The translations under genes were made by a program, and so were the position numbers. Positions 34,029-43,288 of a DNA stretch of 64,000 nucleotides are shown here, piece by piece; positions within the stretch are counted from its first letter, which is position 1, and every line of letters starts with the position of its first letter. Origin of the DNA: Labilithrix sp. (lineage in GTDB: Bacteria; Myxococcota_A; Polyangia; Polyangiales; Polyangiaceae); NCBI GenBank assembly GCA_019637175.1, contig JAHBWD010000012.1, positions 117,088-181,087 of the forward strand. Reading direction: 5' to 3'. A model generated the notes under the pieces. The model saw only the letters and a list, made by a program, of their open reading frames with translations, made no database searches and was not told the DNA's origin.

Positions 34029-34289
34029 ATGAGCAAGAAAGCAAAGTCCGAGGCGAAGAAGCGCCGAAGGGCGAAGAAGCGAGCCCAGAAAGCCGCGCAG
34101 AGGGCCCTGTACGAGAGCCGCAAGCGCGAAGGACAGAACACGAAGAGCAAGCGCGTGCGCCTCAAGGCGAAGCGAGCGAGGCGGATCCGCCTCGTGCGGC
34201 ATCGCCTCGGGTCGTGCGGAAACGTCGGGTGCAAGGAGTGCAATCCCATCCCCGAAAACGTCGCCCCACGCTCGCGATCGCGAGCGTGA
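34029..34289 (+). CDS. Small highly basic protein with C-terminal Cys motif
   Basis: 86 residues from the ATG at 34029 (an in-frame GTG at 34017 would add four). About 40% of residues are Arg or Lys, in a series of KKRRRAKKRAQKAA-type clusters. Near the C-terminus is a short Cys pattern, CGNVGCKECNP, which could bind a metal. It has no homology I can name; ribosomal or DNA-associated small basic proteins are possible. It lies in a gap between a minus-strand lipoprotein and a plus-strand lipoprotein. The open frame and Cys motif argue that it is real, but a chance Arg/Lys-rich frame in GC-rich DNA cannot be excluded. Confidence 0.55.
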   Translation: MSKKAKSEAKKRRRAKKRAQKAAQRALYESRKREGQNTKSKRVRLKAKRARRIRLVRHRLGSCGNVGCKECNPIPENVAPRSRSRA

Positions 34290-34367
34290 GGAGGCTTCGC
34301 CGGAGCGGCGGCGCGTCGGTCTCGACGCGCTGCCGCGCCGCTTGCACTCCGCGCGGAACCGTGGACC

Positions 34368-35285
34368 ATGCGCGTCATGCTCCGCCACGTCGCGCTCGTC
34401 ACCTCACTGCTCGCCGTCGCCTGCGGCGCGAGCCGCCCCACGCCGGTGTCTTCGGCGTCCCAACCTGGATACGCGATGAAGTACGCCGACGCCGTCGCCG
34501 GCACCACCAAGACCATCGGCGAACGGCAGACCGACGCGAAGCAGATCACGAGCGGCTTCGGCGCCCGCGTCGACGAGCTCAAGAAGCCCGACTGGGCGCG
34601 CGTCGAGACCGTCGTGGAGAGGGCCGACGAGTCCGGCCGGAGCGCCGGCTACGGCGAGGCCCGCGCCGAGTGGGGCGCCGTGCACCGCTTCTGGACCGAG
34701 GAGCGTGAGACCATCGGCGGCAAGGTCGCGGGCGGCGTCGACTACACCGCAAAGGAGAAGGGCTGCAACGCCGAGCTGGGCGGCGCCGCCGCCTATGCGC
34801 TGAAGGACGCCGTCGACAAGCAGCAAGAGAAGCGCCTCCGCGCCAAGAACGAGGCGTTCGTCGTCATCGAGCGCTACGCGACCGTGCTCGGCAAGGAGAA
34901 CACCAAGGTCCTCGAGAAGCTCGCCGACGACGTGGCCCGCGCGAGCTGGATCGTCAACGTCGATCTGCCCGAAGAGCGCGAGAGGCTCAAGGCGCGTGTC
35001 GCCGAGAAGAGCAGCGTCGGCAAGACACTCGACGGGATCGTCGAAGACGAGAAGGCCTTCCAGGCCGAGCCCGGCAGGACCGACGCCGACAAGAAGGCGT
35101 CCGAGGAGCGCATCGCGGCCGCGACGAAGCAACGCGCCGAGGTCGACAAGGCCGCCGCCCAGGCCGACGAAGCACTCCAGCGCCTCGATGCGCAGATCGA
35201 AGACGCGAAGAAGGATTACGCCGCGGCGCTCGAGGCCCTCAAGGCGAAGATCGCCGAGAAGAAGAAGACCGCGGACAAATCCTGA
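34368..35285 (+). CDS. Coiled-coil lipoprotein
   Basis: 305 residues. A signal peptide ends TSLLAVAC, followed by a spacer and then a long alpha-helical body with heptad-like pattern: KTIGERQTDAKQITSGFGARVDELKK, DKQQEKRLRAKNEAFVVIERYATVLG, ERERLKARVAEKSSVGKTLDGIVEDEKAF, and a C-terminal KRAEVDKAAAQADEALQRLDAQIEDAKKDYAAALEALKAKIAEKKK coil. No domain is recognised. It is likely an outer-membrane-anchored coiled-coil protein in the periplasm. A small single-membrane-span protein gene follows 20 nt later. Confidence 0.78.
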   Translation: MRVMLRHVALVTSLLAVACGASRPTPVSSASQPGYAMKYADAVAGTTKTIGERQTDAKQITSGFGARVDELKKPDWARVETVVERADESGRSAGYGEARAEWGAVHRFWTEERETIGGKVAGGVDYTAKEKGCNAELGGAAAYALKDAVDKQQEKRLRAKNEAFVVIERYATVLGKENTKVLEKLADDVARASWIVNVDLPEERERLKARVAEKSSVGKTLDGIVEDEKAFQAEPGRTDADKKASEERIAAATKQRAEVDKAAAQADEALQRLDAQIEDAKKDYAAALEALKAKIAEKKKTADKS

Positions 35286-35305
35286 ACTATCGTCATGGAG
35301 CCGCG

Positions 35306-35686
35306 ATGAAGCCCCCCGACGGCGAACAGCCCGATCCGGACGCGACGCTCACCATCGACGTCAGCGAGGTCACGGCGTTCCCGACCGAGCCGGAGCCGCG
35401 ACGATCGCGAGCGACGCCGCCGCCGCTGCCGCCGGACGCCTCGATGCCACCGACGGCGTCGTTCGCGCCCCAGCCGTCGGCGGCGCCGCCCCCACCGCGA
35501 AGCCCGGTCGCGTACGTCGCGATCCTCGTCGGCGCGTTCGTCGCCGCGATCGCCGGCGGATGGTTCTTCTCCCAGCGAAGCGCGCCTCCGCCGCCGGCGA
35601 CGCCCACGGCGGCGCCCGCGAGCGCGTCCGCTTCGGCGGCGCCGCCGGTGATCACCATCCCGACCGTCGAGATGGGCAACGAGTAG
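35306..35686 (+). CDS. Pro-rich single-pass membrane protein
   Basis: 126 residues. The N-terminal 65 are acidic and Pro-rich (DPDATLTIDVSEVTAFPTEPEPRRSR), then a single transmembrane helix (SPVAYVAILVGAFVAAIAGGWFF) near 68-88, then an Ala/Pro/Ser tail. There is no cleavable signal, so the N-terminus is probably cytoplasmic and the tail outside. No family is recognised. It resembles the transmembrane-plus-linker halves of the kinases in this window but has no kinase domain, and lies 20 nt after the coiled-coil lipoprotein gene, suggesting an operon. Function unknown. Confidence 0.65.
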   Translation: MKPPDGEQPDPDATLTIDVSEVTAFPTEPEPRRSRATPPPLPPDASMPPTASFAPQPSAAPPPPRSPVAYVAILVGAFVAAIAGGWFFSQRSAPPPPATPTAAPASASASAAPPVITIPTVEMGNE

Positions 35687-35901
35687 CGCCGGCCGCGCCT
35701 GCCGATCGACATCGTGAACGACGGTTCGCGTTCGTAGGTGTGCATCGCGCGGCGGCGTTCGTCGAACGCGACCGCGCCGATGGCATCGGAAGCGCCAGGT
35801 CGGCGCAACGACCGTCGCGTATCCCTCGAGAATCCCCGCTCGAACGGGCGCGCGAAGCTCGCGCGAGGCGTGGCTCGCTTGTTGCTGAACTCGTCGAGCA
35901 C

Positions 35902-36699
35902 ATGCGCCTAGCCGTCGCTTCTCTGCTCTTGGTCTCCTCGCTCTCCGCCTGCAGCCTCCAGCTCGAACCTACCCCAGAGCCCTACCCCGCTCCGGCCTCC
36001 CCCGGGCCCGCTCCCGCGCCGCCGAACACGCCGACGCTCGCGTCACCGCAGCCCGCGCCGGCGCCGACCGACGACGGCGTGCTCGCCGAGGTCGTCTACG
36101 TGTCGATGCGCGACACGTTGAACCAGCGCTGGTTCTGCACCGGCACGCTCGTTTCGAAGAGCACCGTGGTGACCGCGGCGCACTGCCTCGATACGTCGAG
36201 GTTCGTGAGCTACGAGATCGTGGCGCCGCTCGCCGCCGGCGCGCCCAAGGTCTCGGCGTCGCAGCCCAAGGTCTTCGGCGGCCCGTTCGACGACGTCGCC
36301 AACCCCGACGTCGGCATCCTCACGCTCGACAAACCGATCGTGCTGCCGCGCTACGCCGAGCTCACCGACGTCGTCGCCCGGATCGACGCGGGCGAGGCGC
36401 TGACGGTCGCCGCGGTCATCCGCACCGCCGAGCGGCCCGACGCGCCGCTGCACGTGTCACCGCAGATGCCGCTCTCCTCCACCGTCGAGTACGGCTACGA
36501 GCACGGGTTCGGAACGCCGATGTTCTCGAAGGGCGGCGACTCCGGCGCCGGGCTGTTCCTCGTCGAGAACGGCAAGCCGACCCACAAGCTCGTCGGCGTC
36601 GCGCGCCAGCCCGAGCCCGCGCGCGATCTCGATCACTTCACGCGCGTCGACGCGCCGTTCATGGCGTGGTTCGCGGAGAACACGTCGCGCCGCCCCTGA
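35902..36699 (+). CDS. Trypsin-like (S1) serine protease lipoprotein
   Basis: 265 residues. The signal peptide ends SSLSAC (lipidated), followed by a Pro-rich linker. The S1 fold has WFCTGTLVSKSTVVTAAHC (catalytic His), NPDVGILTLDKPI (Asp), and MFSKGGDSGAGLFL (nucleophilic Ser in GDSG). The triad order and spacing fit a chymotrypsin-type enzyme. The S1 pocket Asp usually found six residues before the catalytic Ser is not obvious (FSKGGDSG), so the specificity is unclear. The enzyme is exported and anchored. It follows the small membrane protein gene after 215 nt with no clear promoter identified. Confidence 0.85.
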   Translation: MRLAVASLLLVSSLSACSLQLEPTPEPYPAPASPGPAPAPPNTPTLASPQPAPAPTDDGVLAEVVYVSMRDTLNQRWFCTGTLVSKSTVVTAAHCLDTSRFVSYEIVAPLAAGAPKVSASQPKVFGGPFDDVANPDVGILTLDKPIVLPRYAELTDVVARIDAGEALTVAAVIRTAERPDAPLHVSPQMPLSSTVEYGYEHGFGTPMFSKGGDSGAGLFLVENGKPTHKLVGVARQPEPARDLDHFTRVDAPFMAWFAENTSRRP

Positions 36700-36726
36700 C
36701 CTCGAGCGACGCTCGTCGCGCCGAGA

Positions 36727-39700
36727 TCAGAGCGCCGCCGCGAACGCTCGGCCGAACTCGAGCGGCGACGGACGATCGGCGGGCGAGCGCGTGGTCGCCG
36801 CGCGGAGGAGCTTGGCGATCGCCGCGGGGTACGCGCGCAGGCGCTCGGCGTCCTCGAAGGGATCGCGGCGCATGTGCGCGATGATCCGATCGCGCGCGTT
36901 CTCGACCTCGTCGAAGAACGCGCGCCCCGTCGTCACGTTGTAGATGGTGCCGGCGAGCGCGTAGATGTCGGAGCGCGGATCGAGCTCGACGGGATCGAGC
37001 ACCTGCTCCGGCGCGATGTAGCCCGCCGTGCCCGCGACGAATCGACCGCCGACCTCGGGCGGGACGCGGATCGCGCGCACCATGCCGAAGTCGATGACGA
37101 CGGTGGCGAGCGGCATCGCGTGCGCCGGATCGCGATGCTTCGCCGGATCGAAGCGCTCGCCCCCGGCGAGCGGGAGGCGCAGCCACAGGTTCGCCGGCTT
37201 GATGTCGCGGTGCACGAGGCCCGCGTTGTGGAGCGCGGCGAGGCCTGCGCACGACTCGAGCACGACCTGCCGCAGCTCGAAGAGCGACATCGGGCGGGCC
37301 TCCGCGTACTGCTTGAGATCCGCGCCGATGAGGTACTCGAGCACGAGGTAGGGCACCTCGCGGATGACGCCGCGATCGATGATGTTGGCGACGTTCGGGT
37401 GATAGAGCCCGGCGAGCGCCTTCGCCTCCTCGACGAACGACGCGAGGATGCCCGCGCGCTCGGTCTCGCTAGCGTTGGCGAGCGCGTCGGCCTTCGGGAT
37501 CTTCAAGACGAAGAAGCGATCGGCGCCGGGCTTGCGCACGAGCCACACCTTGCCGATACCGCCCTCGCCGAGCGGCTTGACGAGCTCGTAGCCCTCGACG
37601 ACCTGCGGCTCCTTCTTCGTCTTCGGCGGCGGAGGTGGCGTGCGGCGGATCGCGGCGCGCACCGCCGCCTCGAGGAGCGCGGACGCGACGGGACCGAGCG
37701 AGGCGAACCACACGTCGAGCATCGAGAGCTCGCGCGATCGAATCGCGCGCGCGACGAGCGCGGAGACGCGCGGCGCGTTCTCCGTCGCGCTGCGCGACAG
37801 CGAGTCTTCCATCGTCTGCTCGTTGGCGGGATGGAGCGCCTTGACGGGATTGGCGAGCGCGCCGTGGAGCCGATCGCCCGCGAGGACGAGCTCGAGGCAC
37901 ATCGCTTCGAGCTCCTGCTTCGGGCCCGCGGCCGACTTGAACGCCGTGAGCGCACGCGCGAGGCCCGCGAGCGCGTGCGCGAGCTCGGTGTCGCCGGCGT
38001 GGAGCGCGGAGAGCGCCTCTTCGGCGGCCGGCCCCCACTGACCGTCTTCCGAGCCCGACGACACCGCGGTGCGGAGCGCCTCGGCGCGCTCGCAGCACTG
38101 CGCGAGCGCGCTGTCGGCCATCATCGGCAGCGCCGTGCCGAGCTTCTGGAGCATCGTCGGTCGATCGATCACGAGCGCCCACCACGCGGCGAAGGGCCCG
38201 AGCCACTCGACGTCGTCGACCTCGCCGAGCGCGGTGCCACGCGTCGTGTCGACGAGCCTCCAGAACAGCGTGCTCAGCGCGCCCTCGAGCGACTGCGGGA
38301 GCTCGCGCGAGCCGTCGGCGAGGCCCTCGAGCTTGCGGAGCCAGAGGCACGTCTCGTACACCGTGGGTCCTCGCCCCGGGCCGAGATCGCTGTCTTCGCC
38401 GCACGCGTCGAGCGCGTACCCGCCGAGACGGATGGCGAGCACCTCGAGCGGCTGATCGTCTCGATCGTTGCCCTCGGTCTGGCGGCGCTCCTTCACGAGA
38501 TCGAGGATCTCCGACGGCGCGCGGGCGAGGCTCTTCCAGGTCTCTTCGAGGTTCGGCTCTTCGATGGGCTCGACGCCGGGGCGCGTCGCGAGGAGCGGCC
38601 CCCAGAGCCTGAGCGCGAACGCGCGCGCGCACCCTTCGAGCGCGTTGATCGCGGCGGCGCGGAGGCGGAGCCTCCCGCTGCCGAGCGCGACGCGGCGCGC
38701 CTCGGCGAACGTCGGCGCGAGCGTCGTCGCGAAGCGCGCCGCGCGAGCGTCGGCTTCTTCGTCGTCGTACTGCGCCGCGATGCGCATGAGGTTCTCGAGA
38801 CCGAGCTCGAGATCGAGCGGATCGCGCTCGGCGCTGTCGACCGTATCGGTCACCGCGATGACCTCGATCCAGCGACGTCGCTCGTCGAGCGACGCCGGGC
38901 GCGCGACGCGTGCCATCTCACGAAGCGCACGCAGAGGCCTCTCGATCTCCTCGTCTTGAAGGCCCCGGCGCCACAGCGTGGCGAGGCCGCGAGCGAGCGC
39001 GCGCGCGGCGATCGCTCCGCCCTCCCCCGCGAGGATGCGCGTCGCGAGCCGATCCCAGAGATCGCGACGCTCGAAGAACAGATACGGCGTCGCCGCCGCG
39101 ATCGCGGCGAGGCCCCACGCCTCTTCGGTCGGCGAGTCGAGCAGCGCGATGAGCTGCGCGGCGAGGAGGAACTGGAGGCGCTGTTTCGGGAGCGACGCGA
39201 CAGCGGTCATGGCGCGCTGGCGCAGCACGCGAGACTCGCCCATGACCCAGTCGAGGAGCGTTCCTTCGAGCTGATCGAGCGGCCCCGTCAAGCGGCCGAG
39301 CGCGCGCGCCGCGTGCACCCAGACGAGCGGCTCGGGGTGCAGGAGCAGCGGCTGCAGCACTTGCAGCGTGCGCCCGACGAGCTCGGGATCGGTCGCCGGC
39401 GGCATCCCACAGACGCTCACCTCGAGGCAGCGCGCGGCGAGCACGCGACCGCGCAGCGCGCCGCGCGCGGGCCCGCGGATCATCTCTTCGAACGTGTCGG
39501 GCGCGCCCCAGAGCCAGCGGCCGAGATCCGGCACCTCGAGCGCGCTCGCGCCGGCCTCCCAGATCAGGATCTCGAGGCGCGCGCGCGCCTCGGCGTTGGT
39601 CGACGACGCGAGCTGCGCGCCCTCGCCGAGGAGCGGCGCGCACGCGAGCGCGTCGTTCATCGGCCCTTCGACGACGCGCTCGCGCGCCACGGCGAGCGCC

Positions 39701-40035
39701 CGATCGCGGAGCCGAGGCTCGGCGGCCGCCGCGGCGAGGAGCTTCGCGACGTCGGCGTCCCGGCGCCACGTCGTCGCCGCGCACCACGTGAGCAGCGCGC
39801 CGCCGTCGTCGCCCGCGAAGAGCGCGCCGAGCGCCGTCGCGCCGTCGGCCGATCGCGTGAGCGGCGGAAGCTCCGCCCCCAGCGTGTCGACCGCCGCGCG
39901 CAGATCGCCCTCGAGCTCGCTCTCGCCGCGCACGCCCGCCCGCCACCGCGCTCGGAGCGCGGTCTCGAGATCGGGACGTGAGGCGAGAGCCGTCGTGATT
40001 GTCGAGAGCGCGTCTCGAACCTGGGAGGGAACCAT
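36727..40035 (-). CDS. 1102-residue Ser/Thr kinase with large N-terminal helical region
   Basis: Start is the ATG at 40035. The kinase domain is C-terminal, about 816-1095: LGEGGIGKVWLV Gly-loop, VLKIPK lysine, LVHRDIKPANLWL near 940, IDFGMVRA near 981, APEQVLDP and SDIYALAG. The preceding 800 residues are a long alpha-helical solenoid-like region (many LLEWxxA, RARLEILIWEAG, LEGTLLDWVMGESRVLRQRAMTAVASLPK repeats) that I read as HEAT-like, without a recognisable named domain; a KTKKEPQV linker joins them. There is no membrane helix, so it is cytoplasmic. Kinases with the catalytic domain at the far C-terminus behind a solenoid are unusual. It is convergent with the S1 protease lipoprotein gene. 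Confidence 0.85.
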   Translation of the reverse strand: MVPSQVRDALSTITTALASRPDLETALRARWRAGVRGESELEGDLRAAVDTLGAELPPLTRSADGATALGALFAGDDGGALLTWCAATTWRRDADVAKLLAAAAAEPRLRDRALAVARERVVEGPMNDALACAPLLGEGAQLASSTNAEARARLEILIWEAGASALEVPDLGRWLWGAPDTFEEMIRGPARGALRGRVLAARCLEVSVCGMPPATDPELVGRTLQVLQPLLLHPEPLVWVHAARALGRLTGPLDQLEGTLLDWVMGESRVLRQRAMTAVASLPKQRLQFLLAAQLIALLDSPTEEAWGLAAIAAATPYLFFERRDLWDRLATRILAGEGGAIAARALARGLATLWRRGLQDEEIERPLRALREMARVARPASLDERRRWIEVIAVTDTVDSAERDPLDLELGLENLMRIAAQYDDEEADARAARFATTLAPTFAEARRVALGSGRLRLRAAAINALEGCARAFALRLWGPLLATRPGVEPIEEPNLEETWKSLARAPSEILDLVKERRQTEGNDRDDQPLEVLAIRLGGYALDACGEDSDLGPGRGPTVYETCLWLRKLEGLADGSRELPQSLEGALSTLFWRLVDTTRGTALGEVDDVEWLGPFAAWWALVIDRPTMLQKLGTALPMMADSALAQCCERAEALRTAVSSGSEDGQWGPAAEEALSALHAGDTELAHALAGLARALTAFKSAAGPKQELEAMCLELVLAGDRLHGALANPVKALHPANEQTMEDSLSRSATENAPRVSALVARAIRSRELSMLDVWFASLGPVASALLEAAVRAAIRRTPPPPPKTKKEPQVVEGYELVKPLGEGGIGKVWLVRKPGADRFFVLKIPKADALANASETERAGILASFVEEAKALAGLYHPNVANIIDRGVIREVPYLVLEYLIGADLKQYAEARPMSLFELRQVVLESCAGLAALHNAGLVHRDIKPANLWLRLPLAGGERFDPAKHRDPAHAMPLATVVIDFGMVRAIRVPPEVGGRFVAGTAGYIAPEQVLDPVELDPRSDIYALAGTIYNVTTGRAFFDEVENARDRIIAHMRRDPFEDAERLRAYPAAIAKLLRAATTRSPADRPSPLEFGRAFAAAL

Positions 40036-40066
40036 GCGCGTCACGCCCAGGATACTCGAAGAAGTC

Positions 40067-40672
40067 CTAGAAGAAGTGCTGGAGGGTATAAACGACGCGA
40101 TCGGGCTCGAAAGCGTAGGTGAGGATCGACCCGTAGATGGCGCCGGAGAAATGCGCGTCGTGGTTGATGCCGTCGCGCGAGCGCCACGAGTGGTAGGCGC
40201 TGTACGCGACGTAGCCCAGGGCATAGACGTACCCGGGGATCGGGATGGGCAAGAAGAGGAGGCTCAGCTTCAGCCCGGGATGAAGGAGGATCGCGCTGAA
40301 CGTCACCGCCGCGACCGCGCCCGACGCGCCGAGCGAGCCGTAGCGCGCGTTCTTCATCTGACGAAGCGTGGTCGGGATGAACGCGACGACCACCGCGCTC
40401 ACGTACAAGACGAGGAACCGGACGTCGCCGAGCGCGCGCTCCACTTGATGGGCGAAGAAGTAGAGCGTGAACATGTTGAAGAGCAGGTGGGTCGTGTCGG
40501 CGTGGACCCAGCCCGCGGTGAGCAGGCGATGGAAGTGGTAGCGCTCGCGCACGTACACGGGGATCAGGATCAGCGCCGTCTTGAGCGGCTTGATGATCCA
40601 GCCGAGGACGCTCACGACCACGACGGACGCGATCAAGAGGACGGGTACGGTGAGCTCGGTCGGCGCTTGCAC
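40067..40672 (-). CDS. Rhomboid-family intramembrane serine protease
   Basis: 201 residues from a GTG at 40672, 5 nt after the isocitrate lyase stop; the frame is open further but GTG is the first sensible codon. It has six predicted membrane helices. Signature elements are WVHADTTHLLFNM (loop 1/TM2), the catalytic serine in YGSLGASGAVAA (GxSG of TM4), and a histidine in NHDAHFSGAIYG (HxxHFxGxxxG, TM6). Rhomboids cleave substrates within membrane helices. Coupling to isocitrate lyase is a neighbour relation only. There are no recognised substrates (TatA-like) nearby. Confidence 0.88.
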   Translation of the reverse strand: MQAPTELTVPVLLIASVVVVSVLGWIIKPLKTALILIPVYVRERYHFHRLLTAGWVHADTTHLLFNMFTLYFFAHQVERALGDVRFLVLYVSAVVVAFIPTTLRQMKNARYGSLGASGAVAAVTFSAILLHPGLKLSLLFLPIPIPGYVYALGYVAYSAYHSWRSRDGINHDAHFSGAIYGSILTYAFEPDRVVYTLQHFF

Positions 40673-40677
40673 GACGT

Positions 40678-42933
40678 TCAGCCCTGAGCGATGAGCGCCT
40701 TGAGCGCGACGCGGTCGGGATCGAGCAGCTGCTTCACGAGATCCTTGTTCACGTCGGCGACGATGATCTCGCCGACCTCGTCGTTGACCGCGCTGAAGAG
40801 GCCGCGCGCCTTCATGCGATCGGTCTGGCGATGGTTGTCGTCGGTCGGCGTGAGGTAGTGCACCGACTCGATCTTGTAGCGGTGGATCAAGAAGAGCTGC
40901 GCGAGCGTCATGAGGCGCTTGCGCCTGAGCCCGAGATCGAAGGTGTTCTGGTTGCGGATCGAGAGGATGTTGCGATCGCGGCGATCCTGGATCTTCTCGA
41001 AGATCACGTTCGCCGACTTCTGGCCGTCGGCCGACACGATGCTCAGCTCGAGCAGCTCCGAGCCCGAGCTGTGCGGCTTGAGGCCGACCTTCAGCTTGCC
41101 GGCGACGCCGTGGTGCGCGCGCCAGAGGTCGAGCCACTCCTCGAGGAGCTTCGGCGGGACCTCGGTCTGCACGACGTGCTGGAACTGCGTGGAGCCCTTG
41201 CCCATCGCCTTGGTCGTCGCCGTCCGCCCCGAGAGGGCCATCAAGCCGGCGTCGGCGCGCGGTCCGCCGACGAGCGTCTGCGGCGTGCGGTACGGCGACT
41301 CGAGGAGGCGGAAGCGGCGCTGGAGGCGCGCGAGCGCGAGCATCCCGTCTTCGCGGAGCGCGCCGCCGAACTCTTCGGCGGCGAGGCCGTCGATCTGGTG
41401 GCCGCCGTACGTGATGAAGTTGAAGACGAACCCGAGCTTGCCGAGCTCCTCGGGGAAGCGACGCATCTCTTCGTCGCTGAGGCCCGTCGTGTCCCAGTTG
41501 AACGACGGCGAGAGGTTGTACGCGAGCATCTGGTTCGGGAACTTCGCGTGGATCGCGTCGGCGAAGATCTTGGCGTCGTGGAGATCGGCCGTCTTCGTCT
41601 CCATCCACAGGATGTCGGCGTACGGCGCCGCGGCGAGCGACTTCGCGACCGCGTAGTCGATGCCTCCGCGCACCTGGTAGTAGCCGTCGGGCGTCTTCGC
41701 GTGCTCGCAGTCCCACTCGACGTGCACGCCCATCGCGCGGGCTCGCTCCTTGATCGTGTAGAACGACGCGCGGAGCGCGAAGGCGAGCCACTCCTCTTCC
41801 GTCATGGGGAACTGGACGCCTTCGCCCGCGAGGAAGCGCATCACGTCGGCGACCGCTTCGCCGTACGTCTTGACGTTCGCCTCGGCCTGCCAGACGTCGA
41901 CGAAGCGATCGAACACCTTGTCGAGCGCGGCGTCGACCGCGACCCGGCCGCCCTTCTCGTACTCCTCGAGCGCCTCCTCGAGGAGCTTGCCGAGCCCCAT
42001 GGAGTCGAGCCACGCCTCCGCGGCGGCGTACTCTTCTTCGCCCGTCGCGTAGAGCTCGTGGCCGCTGAGCTCCTCGATGCCGCGGCGGTGGAAGCGCCGG
42101 AGGATCGCGAGGAAGGCGACCTTGAAGCTCGGCACGTCGACGTTCGTCGCGCCGAGGATGAACGGCTGATCGCGCTCGTCGCTCCGGCCGTCGAGGAGCG
42201 TCGCCGACTCCGCGTCGGTGCGCGCGACGATGATGCCCGGCACCTGCATGATGTCGAGCTGGAAGCGCGCCGCGCTGAGGCGCTTGATCTGCTCGTCTTC
42301 GGAGACGAGCACCTTGCCGCCCTGGTGACCGCACTTCTTCACGCCGGGCTTCTGATCCTCGATGTGATAGCCGGGGACGCCCGCCTCGACGAAGCGACGA
42401 ACGAGGTTGCGAACGTGCGCGTCGCCGCCGTGCCCGGTGTCGGCGTCCGCGATGATGAACGGACGGAAGTCGACCGACGCGGTCTGCTTGCGCTGCTCTT
42501 CGGTCATGCGCGCGCGCGCGTGGAACTGGTTCCTGTCGGCGGTGAGGAGGGCGCGGACGATCGGCGCGGCCTCGTCGGGCACCTGGCTGAGCGGGTAGCT
42601 CGCGAGATCCGGTCCGGGATCCTCGTGCACCGATCCCTTCGCGCTCGTCGCCCAGCCGCCGAGGTAGATCGCCTCGATGCCCGTGCGCTTCATCGCCACG
42701 GCGTGACCGGGCGAATAGGGCCCGAACGTCGTGATGCACTTCTTCTGCTCGAAGAGCTCGCGCAGCCGCGCATGGAAGGCCGCAGCGGCCTCGCGCGCCA
42801 CGGTGTAGTCGGCGCGGATCGTCCCGCGCTGCTCGACGACCTCGCGCGCCGTGTGGAGGCGCCTCAGGCCGGCGAAGCGGGGGCTCTCGAACCACCGACG
42901 CATGTCGGCGACTTCTTGGTCGAAGTTCCTCAT
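40678..42933 (-). CDS. aceA: Isocitrate lyase, long form
   Basis: 751 residues, much longer than the 430-residue E. coli type and similar to the long isocitrate lyases. Hallmarks are the substrate loop [15 protein letters not shown] (catalytic Cys in KKCGH), [13 protein letters not shown] (metal-binding Asp), and HIEDQKPG. The internal domain is [25 protein letters not shown], then [20 protein letters not shown] and [11 protein letters not shown], and a C-terminal [19 protein letters not shown] domain present in the long class. It makes glyoxylate and succinate from isocitrate in the glyoxylate shunt, allowing growth on acetate or fatty acids. Malate synthase is not in the window. Start ATG 42933 ([14 protein letters not shown]) is typical of the family; a rhomboid gene follows. 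Confidence 0.93.
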   Translation of the reverse strand: MRNFDQEVADMRRWFESPRFAGLRRLHTAREVVEQRGTIRADYTVAREAAAAFHARLRELFEQKKCITTFGPYSPGHAVAMKRTGIEAIYLGGWATSAKGSVHEDPGPDLASYPLSQVPDEAAPIVRALLTADRNQFHARARMTEEQRKQTASVDFRPFIIADADTGHGGDAHVRNLVRRFVEAGVPGYHIEDQKPGVKKCGHQGGKVLVSEDEQIKRLSAARFQLDIMQVPGIIVARTDAESATLLDGRSDERDQPFILGATNVDVPSFKVAFLAILRRFHRRGIEELSGHELYATGEEEYAAAEAWLDSMGLGKLLEEALEEYEKGGRVAVDAALDKVFDRFVDVWQAEANVKTYGEAVADVMRFLAGEGVQFPMTEEEWLAFALRASFYTIKERARAMGVHVEWDCEHAKTPDGYYQVRGGIDYAVAKSLAAAPYADILWMETKTADLHDAKIFADAIHAKFPNQMLAYNLSPSFNWDTTGLSDEEMRRFPEELGKLGFVFNFITYGGHQIDGLAAEEFGGALREDGMLALARLQRRFRLLESPYRTPQTLVGGPRADAGLMALSGRTATTKAMGKGSTQFQHVVQTEVPPKLLEEWLDLWRAHHGVAGKLKVGLKPHSSGSELLELSIVSADGQKSANVIFEKIQDRRDRNILSIRNQNTFDLGLRRKRLMTLAQLFLIHRYKIESVHYLTPTDDNHRQTDRMKARGLFSAVNDEVGEIIVADVNKDLVKQLLDPDRVALKALIAQG

Positions 42934-43006
42934 CGCCGGCCATCCTACGAGACCGCGCGCTCGTTCCCGGGAACATTTCGCGGGGCGCGCTGTCGGCCCC
43001 CGAAGC

Positions 43007-43288
43007 ATGAAGAGACGTGGGGCCCGGCCCGTCGAAGTCGAAATCGCGACGGCGCGGTGCGCGACATGTCGGGTCTTCACCCCGCTCTCGGAGATCGTCC
43101 ACGCGCCCTGGGGAACGACGCACTGCCTCGGGTGCGGGGTGCCGAGCGTCGTGTCGCTCGATCTCGACGACGCGACGGAACGCGCCCTCCGCGCGCGACC
43201 GTTCGAAAGGGCGACGCGCGTGGTCGCGGGCGCCATGCTCTGCACGGTCGCCTTCTCCTGGCTCGCGGCGTTCGCGAGCCAGCTCTAG
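43007..43288 (+). CDS. Small zinc-ribbon membrane protein
   Basis: 93 residues from the ATG at 43007 with no strong ribosome-binding site. A single zinc-ribbon-like module ([29 protein letters not shown]) is followed by a helical segment and one C-terminal membrane helix ([23 protein letters not shown]). The tail-anchored arrangement suggests a membrane-attached zinc protein facing the cytoplasm. No family is recognised. The start lies 73 bp from the divergent isocitrate lyase, and the stop codon overlaps the stop of the convergent DUF1993 gene in a CTAG tetranucleotide. Confidence 0.65.
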   Translation: MKRRGARPVEVEIATARCATCRVFTPLSEIVHAPWGTTHCLGCGVPSVVSLDLDDATERALRARPFERATRVVAGAMLCTVAFSWLAAFASQL

